64,000 nucleotides of DNA from JAIOPA01 sp964655175 (GTDB lineage Bacteria > Eisenbacteria > RBG-16-71-46), in the NCBI GenBank assembly GCA_964655175.1, contig CAZZLY010000003.1, forward strand, positions 24,971 through 88,970. Reading direction: 5' to 3'. A program made the translations under genes and the position numbers. Positions 34,971 through 43,553 of the stretch are shown piece by piece. The notes beneath the pieces are model-generated. The model saw nothing but the letters and a program-made list of their open reading frames with translations, made no database searches and was not told the origin of the DNA. Within the stretch, counting starts at the first letter, position 1. Each line of letters opens with the position of its first letter.

Positions 34971-35000
34971 AGCCTAGCCGAGTCCCCACGGCCCGCCAAA
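34971..35000 (-). promoter_or_regulatory. Candidate promoter of the 2-oxoacid dehydrogenase operon
   Basis: Minus strand: TTTGGC (34995-35000), an 18-base spacer and TAGGCT (34971-34976), giving a leader of about 30 bases. The -35 match is weak. Confidence 0.4.
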
Positions 35001-35094
35001 CCCGCCCGGACCGCGCCGGTGGGGCCCGCGGGCCCGCTCGTCGGGCGAGGGGCGGGGGGGAGCCGCCCGGGCCGCGCCCGCCGCCACCCCCGAC

Positions 35095-35132
35095 ATTAGG
35101 CTGGACAAATCTCGTTATTAGTCGTACCTAAT
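35095..35132 (+). promoter_or_regulatory. Candidate metal-repressor operator and promoter of the mntR-mntH pair
   Basis: An A/T-rich island in very GC-rich surroundings. ATTAGG (35095-35100) and a palindromic element ATTAG-TCGTAC-CTAAT (35117-35132) recall the TTAGG...CCTAA half-sites of DtxR/IdeR boxes. TGGACA at 35102-35107 could be a -35 box, which would put the palindrome over the -10 region. It sits just ahead of a DtxR-family gene, so autoregulation by metal is inferred. Confidence 0.5.
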
Positions 35133-35155
35133 GAACGTCCCCTCGGAGGTCCTCC

Positions 35156-35839
35156 ATGTCCACGCCACGTCCCGCCGCGACGCGATCGCGCGAGAACTAC
35201 CTCAAGGCGCTGCTGCAGCTCGGCCCCACCGGTCCGGTGACGGTGACGGCGCTCGCGCGGCATCTGCGCGTGTCCGCGCCGAGCGTGAGCAACATGCTCG
35301 CGCGACTGGCCGCCGAATCGCTCGTGACGCTGGGGCCGCGGGGGGCCGCGACGCTGTCGGCCGCCGGCACGCGCGCCGCGCTCGACGTGCTGCGGCGGCA
35401 CCGCCTGCTCGAGACGTTCCTGGTGCGGGTGCTCGAGCTGGATTGGAGCGAGGTGCACGAGGACGCCGAGGAACTCGAGCACCACGTGAGCGAGCGCGTG
35501 CTCGACGCGCTCGATCGGTTCATGGGGCATCCCACCGAGGATCCGCACGGCCATCCGATCCCCGATCGGCAGGGGCGCGTGCCGCAGCGCGCGCTCGCGC
35601 CGATCGCGGCGCTGCCCGTGGGCGCGGCCGCCGACGTGCGCGAGGTGCGCGGGGGGGACGACCGGGCGCGTCTGACGCGTTGGAAGCGGCACGGGCTCGT
35701 CCCCGGGGCGCGCGTGCGCATGGTGCGCCACAGCGAGGACGGTGTGTGCACGCTCGAGATCGGGGGCCGTCGGGTGGTGAGTGCGCGTGAGGGACTCGAG
35801 GGTGTGATGATCGACCGACGCGAGAAGGGGACGCGATGA
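35156..35839 (+). CDS. DtxR/MntR-family metal-dependent repressor
   Basis: A 227-residue protein of three-domain DtxR type. The winged helix covers residues 10-68 (VTALARHLRVSAPSVSNMLARL). The metal-binding/dimerisation domain contains VHEDAEELEHHVS, where Glu replaces the DtxR Cys as in MntR. PHGHPIP leads into a C-terminal FeoA/SH3-like domain. GGAGG stands 6 bases before the ATG. It is coupled by ATGA overlap to the Nramp gene, so manganese (or iron) control of uptake is the likely role. The N-terminal MntR ligands Asp8/Glu11 are not obviously conserved (RENYLK). Confidence 0.88.
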   Translation: MSTPRPAATRSRENYLKALLQLGPTGPVTVTALARHLRVSAPSVSNMLARLAAESLVTLGPRGAATLSAAGTRAALDVLRRHRLLETFLVRVLELDWSEVHEDAEELEHHVSERVLDALDRFMGHPTEDPHGHPIPDRQGRVPQRALAPIAALPVGAAADVREVRGGDDRARLTRWKRHGLVPGARVRMVRHSEDGVCTLEIGGRRVVSAREGLEGVMIDRREKGTR

Positions 35840-37848
35840 CGCACGAGGATCGTTCACTCGCCGAGATGCACGGTTCGGTGCGCGTGCCGCGCACGCGCAA
35901 CTGGTTCCGCCGTCTGCTGGCGTTCGCCGGGCCGGCGTACCTCGTGTCGGTGGGGTACATGGACCCGGGCAACTGGGCCACCGACCTCGCCGGCGGTGCG
36001 CGCTTCGGCTACCAGCTCGTCTGGGTGCTCGTGATGAGCAACCTCCTGGCCGTGCTGCTGCAGACGCTCGCCGCACGCCTCGGCGTCGTGACCGGACGCG
36101 ACCTCGCGCAGGCCTGCCGCGAGTCCTTCCCGCAGTGGGTGGTGTGGCCGCTGTGGGTGCTGTGCGAACTCGCGATCGTCGCGTGCGACCTCGCCGAGGT
36201 GCTGGGCGCGGCGATCGGTCTGCAACTGCTGTTCGGCATCCCCCTGATCGTGGGCGTCGTCGTCACCGTGCTCGACGTCATGCTGCTGCTGGCGCTGTCG
36301 CACTACGGCATCCGCCGACTCGAGGCGTTCATCCTCACCCTCGTCGCCACGATCGGCACGTGCTTCGCGATCCAGATGTTCCTGTCGAATCCGGATTACG
36401 CCGCCGTGGTCGCGCATCTGTTGCCGCGCGACCACACCGGGGCGTTCTCGCTGTTCGGCGTGAACGCCGACGGGCATCCCACCGTGCTCGGACTGCGGGG
36501 CGAGTCGCTGTACATCGCCATGGGCATCCTGGGCGCCACGGTCATGCCCCACAACCTCTACCTGCACAGTGCGCTCGTGCAGAGTCGCGAGGTCGAGCCC
36601 ACCGACGCCGGGCGCCGCGAGGCGTGCCGACTCAATCTGGTGGACTCCGCGGTCGCGCTCAACGCCGCGCTGTTCGTCAACGTGGCGCTGCTCGTGCTCG
36701 CGGCGGCGGCGTTCCATCGCTACGGCTTCCACGACATCGGCAGTCTGCGCGAGGCGCATCATCTGCTCGCCCCGCTGCTGGGCACCGCGCTCGCGCCGAT
36801 GCTGTTCGCCATCGCGCTGCTGTGCGCCGGGCAGGCCAGCACGGTGACGGGCACGCTCGCGGGGCAGATCGTCATGGAGGGCTTCCTGCGCGTGCGCCTG
36901 CAGCCGTGGCTGCGCCGCCTCGTGAGCCGCCTGCTCGCGATCGTGCCCGCGGTCGCGGTCATCCTGTGGAAGGGCGACGCGGGCGTCGACGAGCTGCTCG
37001 TCCTGTCGCAGGTCGTGCTGTCGCTGCAGCTGGCGTTCGCGGTGGTGCCGCTCATCCGGTTCACGAACGACCGTGCGCGCATGGGGGCGTTCGTCAACGG
37101 GTGGTGGGTGCGGATCCTGGCGGCCGTGGCCGCCCTGTTGATCATCGGGCTCAACACCAAGCTCGCGGTGGACGCGATCGGGTCGTGGGTGCGCGGTTCG
37201 GGCGGGGCGTGGTGGGTGTGGGCGCTGGTCGTCCCGGCCGCGATCCTGCTCGCGGGATTGTTGCTCGTGCTGCTGGTGCTGCCGCTCGTCACCCGCGAGC
37301 GCACCGCCCCGTCCGAGGAGCGCCGCGAGCCCACGATCCACGTGGCGGGCTCGCAGGTCACGGCTGCAGCACGCGAGCAGGCCGCCCGCGTCGTGGACGC
37401 TTCCATCCCGTGGGACTCCGGCGCGCATCGTCGCGTCGTCGTGGCGGTCGAGTTGGCGGCGGCCGACGACAACATCCTGCAGTTCCTGCTGCGGGCGCGG
37501 CTGACCCCGGGGCTGCAGTTGGTGTTCGTGCACGTCGCCGCGAGCGCGGCGAGTCGCTGGTTGGGCGAGAAGAGCGACGATGCCGAGAGCCGCGAGGACC
37601 TGCGCGCGCTCGAGGCGCTCGCGCGGGAGTTCGTGGGGACGGGCGCGAGCACGTGGGTGCGTCTCGGTCACGGCGACCCGGCGCGCGAGATCGCACGCAT
37701 CGTCACCGAGGAGGGGGCCGACCTGCTCATCACCGGGTCGCACGGCCACCGCGGGTTCTCGGACGTGGTCTACGGCTCGACGGTCTCGAGCGTGCGTCAT
37801 CGGGTGACCTGCCCGGTCCTCACGGTGCCGCCCGCGCGGCGGCGCTGA
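35836..37848 (+). CDS. mntH: Nramp-family Mn2+/Fe2+ transporter fused to a UspA domain
   Basis: A 670-residue protein. Residues about 20-490 form an Nramp transporter: DPGNWATD in helix 1 and MPHNLYLH in helix 6 supply the metal-site residues (Asp, Asn, Met). From about residue 530 a complete universal-stress domain follows, beginning RRVVVAVELAAADDN and containing the ATP-binding motif GSHGHRGFSDVVYGS (G-2x-G-9x-GS). Standard MntH ends near residue 420. The fused cytoplasmic UspA domain may sense nucleotide or stress and gate uptake (inference). It is coupled to the DtxR-type repressor upstream. Confidence 0.93.
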   Translation: MTHEDRSLAEMHGSVRVPRTRNWFRRLLAFAGPAYLVSVGYMDPGNWATDLAGGARFGYQLVWVLVMSNLLAVLLQTLAARLGVVTGRDLAQACRESFPQWVVWPLWVLCELAIVACDLAEVLGAAIGLQLLFGIPLIVGVVVTVLDVMLLLALSHYGIRRLEAFILTLVATIGTCFAIQMFLSNPDYAAVVAHLLPRDHTGAFSLFGVNADGHPTVLGLRGESLYIAMGILGATVMPHNLYLHSALVQSREVEPTDAGRREACRLNLVDSAVALNAALFVNVALLVLAAAAFHRYGFHDIGSLREAHHLLAPLLGTALAPMLFAIALLCAGQASTVTGTLAGQIVMEGFLRVRLQPWLRRLVSRLLAIVPAVAVILWKGDAGVDELLVLSQVVLSLQLAFAVVPLIRFTNDRARMGAFVNGWWVRILAAVAALLIIGLNTKLAVDAIGSWVRGSGGAWWVWALVVPAAILLAGLLLVLLVLPLVTRERTAPSEERREPTIHVAGSQVTAAAREQAARVVDASIPWDSGAHRRVVVAVELAAADDNILQFLLRARLTPGLQLVFVHVAASAASRWLGEKSDDAESREDLRALEALAREFVGTGASTWVRLGHGDPAREIARIVTEEGADLLITGSHGHRGFSDVVYGSTVSSVRHRVTCPVLTVPPARRR

Positions 37849-37901
37849 CGCGCGGCCCGGGCGACTTCGCAGGAGGCTGGCGGGGGGGCGGGGCGGGCGG
37901 C

Positions 37902-37907
37902 TAGACT
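37902..37907 (+). promoter_or_regulatory. Candidate -10 box for the gene at 37955
   Basis: TAGACT, 47 bases upstream of the TTG start. It fits the recurrent -10 pattern; the G-run before it hides any -35 box. Confidence 0.4.
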
Positions 37908-37954
37908 GTCCGCCCGCCGCGCACCCGACCACTCCCGACCCCGAGGTCGTTCCC

Positions 37955-38437
37955 TTGAGCGATCACATCTATCACGGCCGTCTCGACGCCACCGTCGCCG
38001 AGGTCATCGAGCACAGCGAGTTGTTGCCCGACCACGAACTCGCCGCCGTCCCCGTGCTCGAGGGGCAGGAGCGGCCCGGTGAGGAACCGGCCGTGCGACG
38101 ACGGCTGCGCTACGAGGGCATCCGGCCGCGCGAGCATCGCGGTGCGCTGCTGGTGGAGCCCGGCGAGATCGAGCGCTTCTCGAGCGCGGGGTTGTTCGGT
38201 GGCGGTGACGAGGTGTTCCTGACCGCCGAATGGAACGACGAGTTCGAACCGTACCCGTCGCGCGTCTCGGCGGACATGACGGACTTCCGCGATTCGCTGC
38301 CGTTGGGCCTGGCGGACTGGATGCACGAGAACGGGTGCGTGCTCGTGCTCGGTGACGGCGGTGCGCTCAACTACGCCACGACGATCGAGGCGGTGCACGA
38401 GCGCCTGCAGGCGCGCTTCAAACCGGCGCGTCGGTGA
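37955..38437 (+). CDS. Hypothetical soluble protein, coupled to a hydrolase
   Basis: A 160-residue acidic protein of unknown family. TTG at 37955 is the only early start; the region before it has no strong ribosome-binding site (GAGGT about 9 bases upstream). It contains HIYHGRLDATVAEVIEHSEL, EVFLTAEWNDEFEPYP and VLGDGGALNYATTIE; no catalytic motif was recognised. Its stop overlaps the start of the alpha/beta hydrolase by 4 bases (GTGA), so the two probably act together. Confidence 0.7.
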   Translation: MSDHIYHGRLDATVAEVIEHSELLPDHELAAVPVLEGQERPGEEPAVRRRLRYEGIRPREHRGALLVEPGEIERFSSAGLFGGGDEVFLTAEWNDEFEPYPSRVSADMTDFRDSLPLGLADWMHENGCVLVLGDGGALNYATTIEAVHERLQARFKPARR

Positions 38438-39075
38438 CCGGCCCCGTCCCGCGACTCGTCCCGCTCGACCTCGCCGGTCCCGCGGGCAACCTCGAGGCGT
38501 TGCTCCAGGAGTGGGAGGGCGTCGAGCCCGCGTTCGTGGCGGTCGTGTGTCATCCGCATCCGCTCTACGGCGGCACACTGCACAACAAGGTGGCGCATCG
38601 CGTCGCCTCGACGCTGCATGCCCGCGGCGGGGCGGTGATGCGCTTCAACTTCCGCGGCGTGGGTCGCAGCGAGGGCGCGCACGATCGCGGTCGCGGCGAA
38701 CTCGAGGACGGTCGTCTCGTGCTGGCCGAACTGCGACGGCGGTATCCGCGTGCGCGCACGTGGGCGGCGGGCTTCTCGTTCGGGTCGTGGGTCGCCTCGC
38801 GCATCGCGGCCGCCGAGCCCGACGTCGAGCGCCTGATCCTCATCGCGCCGCCGGTGCACACGCAGACCTTCGAGGAGATGCGCACCTGCGCGGTGCCCAA
38901 GCTCGTGGTGCAGGGCACGGCCGACGACATCTGCCGGCCCGAGAACCTCGCGCGCGTGTTCCCGACGTGGGCCGAACCCAAGCGGCTGCTCGAGGTGGAG
39001 GGGGCGAGCCACTTCTTCGATCGGCAGTTGAACGAGCTGGGCGAGGCCATCGTGAGGGGTCTGGACGAGGCCTGA
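38434..39075 (+). CDS. Alpha/beta hydrolase (dienelactone hydrolase-like)
   Basis: A 213-residue hydrolase. VCHPHPLYGGTLHNKV near residue 40 is typical of the small YpfH/DLH-like group. The nucleophile elbow is GFSFGSW (Ser at about residue 112), ADDICRP supplies the acid Asp, and GASHFF the catalytic His. MRFNFRGVGRSEG is the conserved FRG loop. The substrate is unknown. A GC-rich hairpin follows. Confidence 0.88.
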   Translation: MTGPVPRLVPLDLAGPAGNLEALLQEWEGVEPAFVAVVCHPHPLYGGTLHNKVAHRVASTLHARGGAVMRFNFRGVGRSEGAHDRGRGELEDGRLVLAELRRRYPRARTWAAGFSFGSWVASRIAAAEPDVERLILIAPPVHTQTFEEMRTCAVPKLVVQGTADDICRPENLARVFPTWAEPKRLLEVEGASHFFDRQLNELGEAIVRGLDEA

Positions 39076-39126
39076 GCCGCGTGCATCCTGCACGGGGCGC
39101 GTCTCGCTTCGCGTGCTCGGGTGCAG

Positions 39127-39142
39127 GGTGGGCCCGCCCACC
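39127..39142. terminator. Possible hairpin terminator after the hydrolase
   Basis: GGTGGGC (39127-39133) and GCCCACC (39136-39142) form a 7-bp stem. A longer imperfect repeat (39081-39093 with 39121-39130) encloses it. No T-run. Confidence 0.45.
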
Positions 39143-39213
39143 GCGTTGCCCGCGGGCGAGATGCGGGGTCCGGCACGGAACACGCATCCTCGGAGGGCGA
39201 CCGACGGGCGTGG

Positions 39214-39219
39214 TATAAA
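39214..39219 (+). promoter_or_regulatory. Candidate -10 box for the deacetylase-like gene
   Basis: TATAAA, one of the few A/T-rich hexamers here, 31 bases before the GTG at 39251. No clear -35 box. Confidence 0.4.
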
Positions 39220-39250
39220 GTCGCCGACCTTCGGACACAGGGAGCCGCGC

Positions 39251-40525
39251 GTGAACCTCGATTGGCACCGCCTCAAGGCGGTCGTGCTCGAAAGCGACGA
39301 CTGGGGACTGTGTGCATGGGTGCCGGACGACCGCGCCCATCGCGCACTCGCCCTGCTGCCCGCGTTCCGCACCGCAGCGGGCCTGCGCTACGGCCGCTCG
39401 ACGCTCGAGCGTGCCCACGAGGTCACGGCGCTCGCGGACGTGCTGCGTGGCCTGCGCGGCGGGGACGGCTACCGACCCGTGTGGCAGGCCAACACGATCG
39501 TCGCCAATCCCGACTACGCCGGGCTCGAGCCGCCGCTGTTCCCGGTGACCGAACTGCCGCTGCGCTTCGTGCCCGACTTCCCGGCCCGTTGGGAGCGCCC
39601 CGGGTTGTGGGACGCCGTGCGTGCCGCCGAGGCCGACGGTGTGTGGTGGGCCGAACTGCACGGTCTGCACCATCTGCCCGAGACGGCGTGGTTGAACGCG
39701 CTGCGGCGGGGGCAGAACGACGCGCGGCGCGCGCTCGAGCACGAGAGCCCGTTGTGTCTGGCGGTCGAAGCGAGCGGCGAGTACGACCCGAGCGAGCCGC
39801 GCGAGGTGCGTGCGCGCGATCTGCGGCGCGCGATCGAGGCGTTCCGTGCCCTGTTCGGTCGCATGCCCACCAGCTTCTGCCCGCCCGACTACCGCTTCGA
39901 CGAGTGGTTCGCCTCCGAGGCCGCCTCGCTCGGGCTGACCACGTTCCAGGGGCGCGCCGAGCAGGCCGCGCCGCGGTTGTGGCAGATCCTGCGGCGGCGC
40001 TGGGCCGGGCTGCAGTTCCCCGATCTGGCGGGTGGGCGGTTCAACCTGCCGCCGCGGATCGCGTTCGAACCCGGCGGTGAGGCGTCCGCCCCGGGCCCGC
40101 GCGGTCTCGAGGCCGCGGTGCGCAAGGTGCGCGAGGCGTGGCAGCACGGCCAGCCCGCCATCGTGAGCACGCATCGCATGAACTACGCGCACCTCGACGA
40201 GCCGTGGGTCGATCGCAGCCGCACGGCGCTGCGCGAACTGCTCACGCGGCTGTGCGCCGACGGTGCGGTGTTCCTCACCGATCACGAGGTGCGGCAGCTG
40301 GTGGAGCGCAACTCGTCGTGGCGCCCGCTCGGAGGGCGCGGCGTGCTGCTGCGCCACTACGGCGTGCCGCGCGAGGAACTGCGCCTGCCCGTGCCCGAGG
40401 GCGTGACCGGCGCGATGCTGCGCGGCGCCGCGTCCGACGCCAAGGCCGAGGTGAGCGTGGTCGACGGCGAGTTGCGCGCGCGCGTCAACGTGGGCGAGGT
40501 CGTGGTGGAGTGGACGCACGGATGA
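39251..40525 (+). CDS. Polysaccharide deacetylase-like protein
   Basis: A 424-residue protein. VVLESDDWGLC near the N-terminus resembles the Asp pair of NodB-fold deacetylases. The second half has SFCPPDYRFDEWF and IVSTHRMNYAHLD, which would supply the barrel Arg/Asp and the His. The family's sequence is otherwise divergent, so the enzymatic activity is uncertain. GTG at 39251 has GGAG 6 bases upstream. It is coupled by ATGA overlap to a methyltransferase, so a role in envelope glycan modification is inferred. Confidence 0.7.
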   Translation: MNLDWHRLKAVVLESDDWGLCAWVPDDRAHRALALLPAFRTAAGLRYGRSTLERAHEVTALADVLRGLRGGDGYRPVWQANTIVANPDYAGLEPPLFPVTELPLRFVPDFPARWERPGLWDAVRAAEADGVWWAELHGLHHLPETAWLNALRRGQNDARRALEHESPLCLAVEASGEYDPSEPREVRARDLRRAIEAFRALFGRMPTSFCPPDYRFDEWFASEAASLGLTTFQGRAEQAAPRLWQILRRRWAGLQFPDLAGGRFNLPPRIAFEPGGEASAPGPRGLEAAVRKVREAWQHGQPAIVSTHRMNYAHLDEPWVDRSRTALRELLTRLCADGAVFLTDHEVRQLVERNSSWRPLGGRGVLLRHYGVPREELRLPVPEGVTGAMLRGAASDAKAEVSVVDGELRARVNVGEVVVEWTHG

Positions 40526-41247
40526 CCGCGCGCGGATGGTGGCGACGCTGGACCGAGCGAGCGGCGACGACGCACTTCACGCCGTGGAAGTTCAACTGGC
40601 TCGCGAACCACAAGCTGCTCGCCGCGCTCGAGCGCGTCCGGCCGCACGCGCACGGGGCGCTGCTCGACGTGGGGTGCGGCTCGATGCCGTTCGCCCCGGT
40701 GTTCGCGCCGCACGTGTCGTCGTATCAGGGCACCGATCTGCCGTCGTCGCGTCATTACCGCGGCCAGCGGCCGATCGCGTTCGCGGTCGCGGAGGCGCTG
40801 CCGTTCCGGGCCGGCTCGTTCGACACCGTGCTGTCGCTGTCGGTGATCAACTGTCTGCCCGAACCCGTGCGGCTGTTGCAGGAGGCGCACCGGGTGTTGC
40901 GTCCCGGCGGCACGGCGATCGTCGAGTTCGTGCAGATGGTGCCGTTGCACGTGGACGAGCCGTGGGACTACTACCGGTTCACGCGGTTCGGCGCCGAGCA
41001 CCTGCTGCGCGAGGCCGGTTTCGACGTGGTCGAGATCGTCCCGGTGGGCGGGCTGTGGGCGCGCGTCGGGCTGTCCATGATCGACGGGGTGCGTCGTTTG
41101 AACACCGGACCGACGCGTGTGCTCACCGAGATCCCCGCGCGAGTCCTGTACCTGTTGCTGCAATTGTTGTTCGAGGGGCTCGATCGGCTGTTCATGGACC
41201 CGGCCGAGGTGCTGGCCCACGTCGTGGTCGCCCGTCGGCGAGGTTGA
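40522..41247 (+). CDS. SAM-dependent methyltransferase (class I)
   Basis: A 241-residue protein. The Rossmann SAM loop is LLDVGCGSMPFAP (about residues 47-59). FDTVLSLSVINCLPEP is motif II/IV and HRVLRPGGTAIVEF motif post-II, all as in the UbiE/Methyltransf_11 group. A C-terminal amphipathic or hydrophobic stretch (RVLYLLLQLLFEGLD) may associate with membrane. It overlaps the upstream deacetylase-like gene, so both probably act on the same glycan or lipid. Confidence 0.9.
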   Translation: MTARGWWRRWTERAATTHFTPWKFNWLANHKLLAALERVRPHAHGALLDVGCGSMPFAPVFAPHVSSYQGTDLPSSRHYRGQRPIAFAVAEALPFRAGSFDTVLSLSVINCLPEPVRLLQEAHRVLRPGGTAIVEFVQMVPLHVDEPWDYYRFTRFGAEHLLREAGFDVVEIVPVGGLWARVGLSMIDGVRRLNTGPTRVLTEIPARVLYLLLQLLFEGLDRLFMDPAEVLAHVVVARRRG

Positions 41248-41273
41248 CCCCGCACGGGCCGCGCGCCTAGCCT
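41244..41273 (+). promoter_or_regulatory. Promoter giving a leaderless acyl-CoA synthetase mRNA
   Basis: TTGACC (41244-41249), an 18-base spacer and TAGCCT (41268-41273), then 7 bases and the ATG at 41281. The -35 box overlaps the stop of the methyltransferase gene. Transcription is predicted to begin at the start codon; no ribosome-binding site is present. Confidence 0.65.
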
Positions 41274-41280
41274 CCCGCGC

Positions 41281-43005
41281 ATGGCCAACCTCCCGGCGCC
41301 GACCCCTGTGGTGCGGCGGATCCCCGAGCTCATCGAATACGCGGCCGAGCGCCATGGCGATCGGCCGTACCTGCTGCGCAACGTCGAGGGCCGCTGGGAG
41401 GGTTACTCCTACACGGCCGCCGCGCGAGCGGTGCGTGCGTTCGCCGCGCAACTCGAGCGCGAGGGCGTGCGCCCCGGGGCCCGCATCGCGCTGCAGGCCG
41501 ACAACCGTCCCGAGTGGGGGCTCGCGTACCTCGCGATCCTCGCGACCGGTGCGGTCGTGGTGCCGCTCGACGCCATGCTCAAGGTGCAGGAGGTGGGCGA
41601 GCTGCTCGCGTCCTCCGAGGCGAGCCACGCGATCGGCGACGCCAAGCACATGGCGCTGCTGCGCGAGGCCAAGGCGGCGCGCCGGCCGGGGCTCACCCTG
41701 CTCACGCTCGACGGGGACGACGGCGCCCCCTCGACCTGGGCGCAGGCGCAGAAGGCGTTCGCCGACGCACCCCGGCGTGAGTATCCCGGGGACCCGAACG
41801 ACCTCGCGGTCATCATCTTCACCTCGGGCACGACCGGCAACGCCAAGGGCGTGATGCTGTCGCACCACAACCTGCTCTCCAACGTCGAGTGCGTCGCGCG
41901 CACGTTCGAGTACGGCACCGACGACCGCTTCCTGAGCATCCTGCCGCTGCACCACACGTTCGAGTCCACCGGCGGGCTGCTGTGCCCGATGCGCGTGGGC
42001 GCCAGCGTGTGCTACGCGCGCGGGCTCGCGTCGCGCGAGCTGCGTGAGGACATGCAGACGAGCGGCGCCACGTTGTTCATCGGCGTGCCGCTGCTGTACG
42101 AGAAGCTCATGACGGCGATCGAGAAGGGCATCGCCGACGCGCCGCTGCCCGCGCGTCTGGTCGCGCGCACGCTGCTCGGGGTGACGCGCTTCGTGCGCGT
42201 GACGACCGGCCTGAGGCTCGGCAAGACGCTGCTGCGGCCCCTGCGTCGCAAGGCGGGTCTGGATCGGCTGCGACTGTTCATCACCGGCGCGGCGCCGTTC
42301 GCGCGCGCGGTGTTCTGGCGCTACATCGACTTCGGCTGGCCCATGCTCGAGGGCTACGGATTGACCGAGACCTCGCCGGTCGTGTGCGCCAACCGGCCGC
42401 CGCATCCGAACCCCGGCGGGGTGGGCTGGCCCATGCCGGGCATCGAGGTGCGCATCGCCGACCCCGACGAGCACGGCGACGGTGAGATCCTCGTGCGCGG
42501 GCCCAACGTCATGCTGGGCTACTGGCGGCAGCCCGAGGCGACCGCCGAGGCCATTCGCGACGGTTGGTTCCACACCGGCGATCTGGGGCACGTCGCCCCG
42601 GACGGGCGCGTCCGCATCACCGGTCGGCTCAAGAACATGATCGCGACCGCGGCGGGCAAGAAGATCTATCCCGAGGAGGTCGAGGCGAAGCTCGCGAACT
42701 CGCCGTACATCCTCGAGGTCGTGGTCACCGGCGGGCTCGACGCCCGCGGCGAGCGCGAGGAGGTGCACGCGCACGTGTACCCCAACCTGCCGGCGCTCGA
42801 ATCGTTCGCGGCCACGCAGGGCAAGGTCTGCGACGCGGCGTTCGTCGAGCAGGTGCTCAAGAGCGAGGTCACGGCGCGCTGCGAGGCGCTGGCGCCTTAC
42901 AAGCACGTCAAGCGCGTCATCGTGCGCGCGGCCGAGTTCCCCAAGACCACGACGGGTAAGATCCGTCGTGGCCCGGGCATGCTGGAGCCGATCGCGGTCG
43001 ACTGA
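41281..43005 (+). CDS. AMP-forming long-chain acyl-CoA synthetase
   Basis: A 574-residue ANL-superfamily enzyme. The P-loop is FTSGTTGNAKGVMLSHHNL (about residues 180-198). LEGYGLTETSPVV is motif A5, GWFHTGDLGHV holds the A7 Asp, and KTTTGKIRRG supplies the C-terminal catalytic Lys. It is of the FadD/AMP-binding group that activates fatty acids to acyl-CoA through acyl-AMP. It ends before a hairpin terminator. Confidence 0.94.
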   Translation: MANLPAPTPVVRRIPELIEYAAERHGDRPYLLRNVEGRWEGYSYTAAARAVRAFAAQLEREGVRPGARIALQADNRPEWGLAYLAILATGAVVVPLDAMLKVQEVGELLASSEASHAIGDAKHMALLREAKAARRPGLTLLTLDGDDGAPSTWAQAQKAFADAPRREYPGDPNDLAVIIFTSGTTGNAKGVMLSHHNLLSNVECVARTFEYGTDDRFLSILPLHHTFESTGGLLCPMRVGASVCYARGLASRELREDMQTSGATLFIGVPLLYEKLMTAIEKGIADAPLPARLVARTLLGVTRFVRVTTGLRLGKTLLRPLRRKAGLDRLRLFITGAAPFARAVFWRYIDFGWPMLEGYGLTETSPVVCANRPPHPNPGGVGWPMPGIEVRIADPDEHGDGEILVRGPNVMLGYWRQPEATAEAIRDGWFHTGDLGHVAPDGRVRITGRLKNMIATAAGKKIYPEEVEAKLANSPYILEVVVTGGLDARGEREEVHAHVYPNLPALESFAATQGKVCDAAFVEQVLKSEVTARCEALAPYKHVKRVIVRAAEFPKTTTGKIRRGPGMLEPIAVD

Positions 43006-43024
43006 AGCGCGGGTGTGATGACGT

Positions 43025-43061
43025 GAAGCCCCTCGCGAGCGACGTGCTCGCGGGGGGCTTC
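43025..43061. terminator. Hairpin terminator downstream of the acyl-CoA synthetase
   Basis: A 16-bp stem with one mismatch (43025-43040 with 43046-43061) around the loop GACGT, between the convergent ends at 43005 and 43081. Confidence 0.75.
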
Positions 43062-43080
43062 GCCGTTCGGTGGGCGAGGG

Positions 43081-43506
43081 TCAGTGCCCGCGTCGGGCCT
43101 TGTCGCGGGGGCGCGTGGCGGAGGTCGGCGCGGGGCCCAGACGTGCCGCGCTCCACACGACGCCGTCGTCGCGCAGCAGTTCGAAGCGGTGCCGCATGCG
43201 GATCGGGCCGTGCGTGTAGTCGCCGCCCCGCCACGCGTGCCGCGCCGGTTCGCCGCTCAAGCGCCATGACAACTCGAACGGACCGTCGTCCTCGCAGCGC
43301 ACGCGCAGGACGATCGTCGTGTCCACCGCGAGCCGCGGCAGCGTCCAGCGCATGCCCTGCACGCGCACGCCCAACTCCTCGAGCACGCGGCCCGAGCGAT
43401 TGCGGAACACGAACTCGTCGTGTCCGCGCGCGCGCCAGCGATCGTGGCGCGTCCAGCCCCACCACGCGGCGACGAGCAGCAGTGCGATGATCGCCCAGCG
43501 ACCCAT
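43081..43506 (-). CDS. Hypothetical single-pass membrane protein
   Basis: A 141-residue protein of unknown family. The N-terminal helix (IIALLLVAAWWGW) anchors it. The periplasmic or cytoplasmic remainder is Arg- and Trp-rich and probably beta structured (FVFRNRSGRVLEELGVRV). GGAGGG lies 6-7 bases before the ATG, and a good promoter-like sequence lies 50 bases upstream. No motif indicates a function. Confidence 0.65.
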   Translation of the reverse strand: MGRWAIIALLLVAAWWGWTRHDRWRARGHDEFVFRNRSGRVLEELGVRVQGMRWTLPRLAVDTTIVLRVRCEDDGPFELSWRLSGEPARHAWRGGDYTHGPIRMRHRFELLRDDGVVWSAARLGPAPTSATRPRDKARRGH

Positions 43507-43553
43507 GGTTCCCTCCGAGACCGTCCGCCCCCGTCCGTGGTGGCGTCGCGTGC

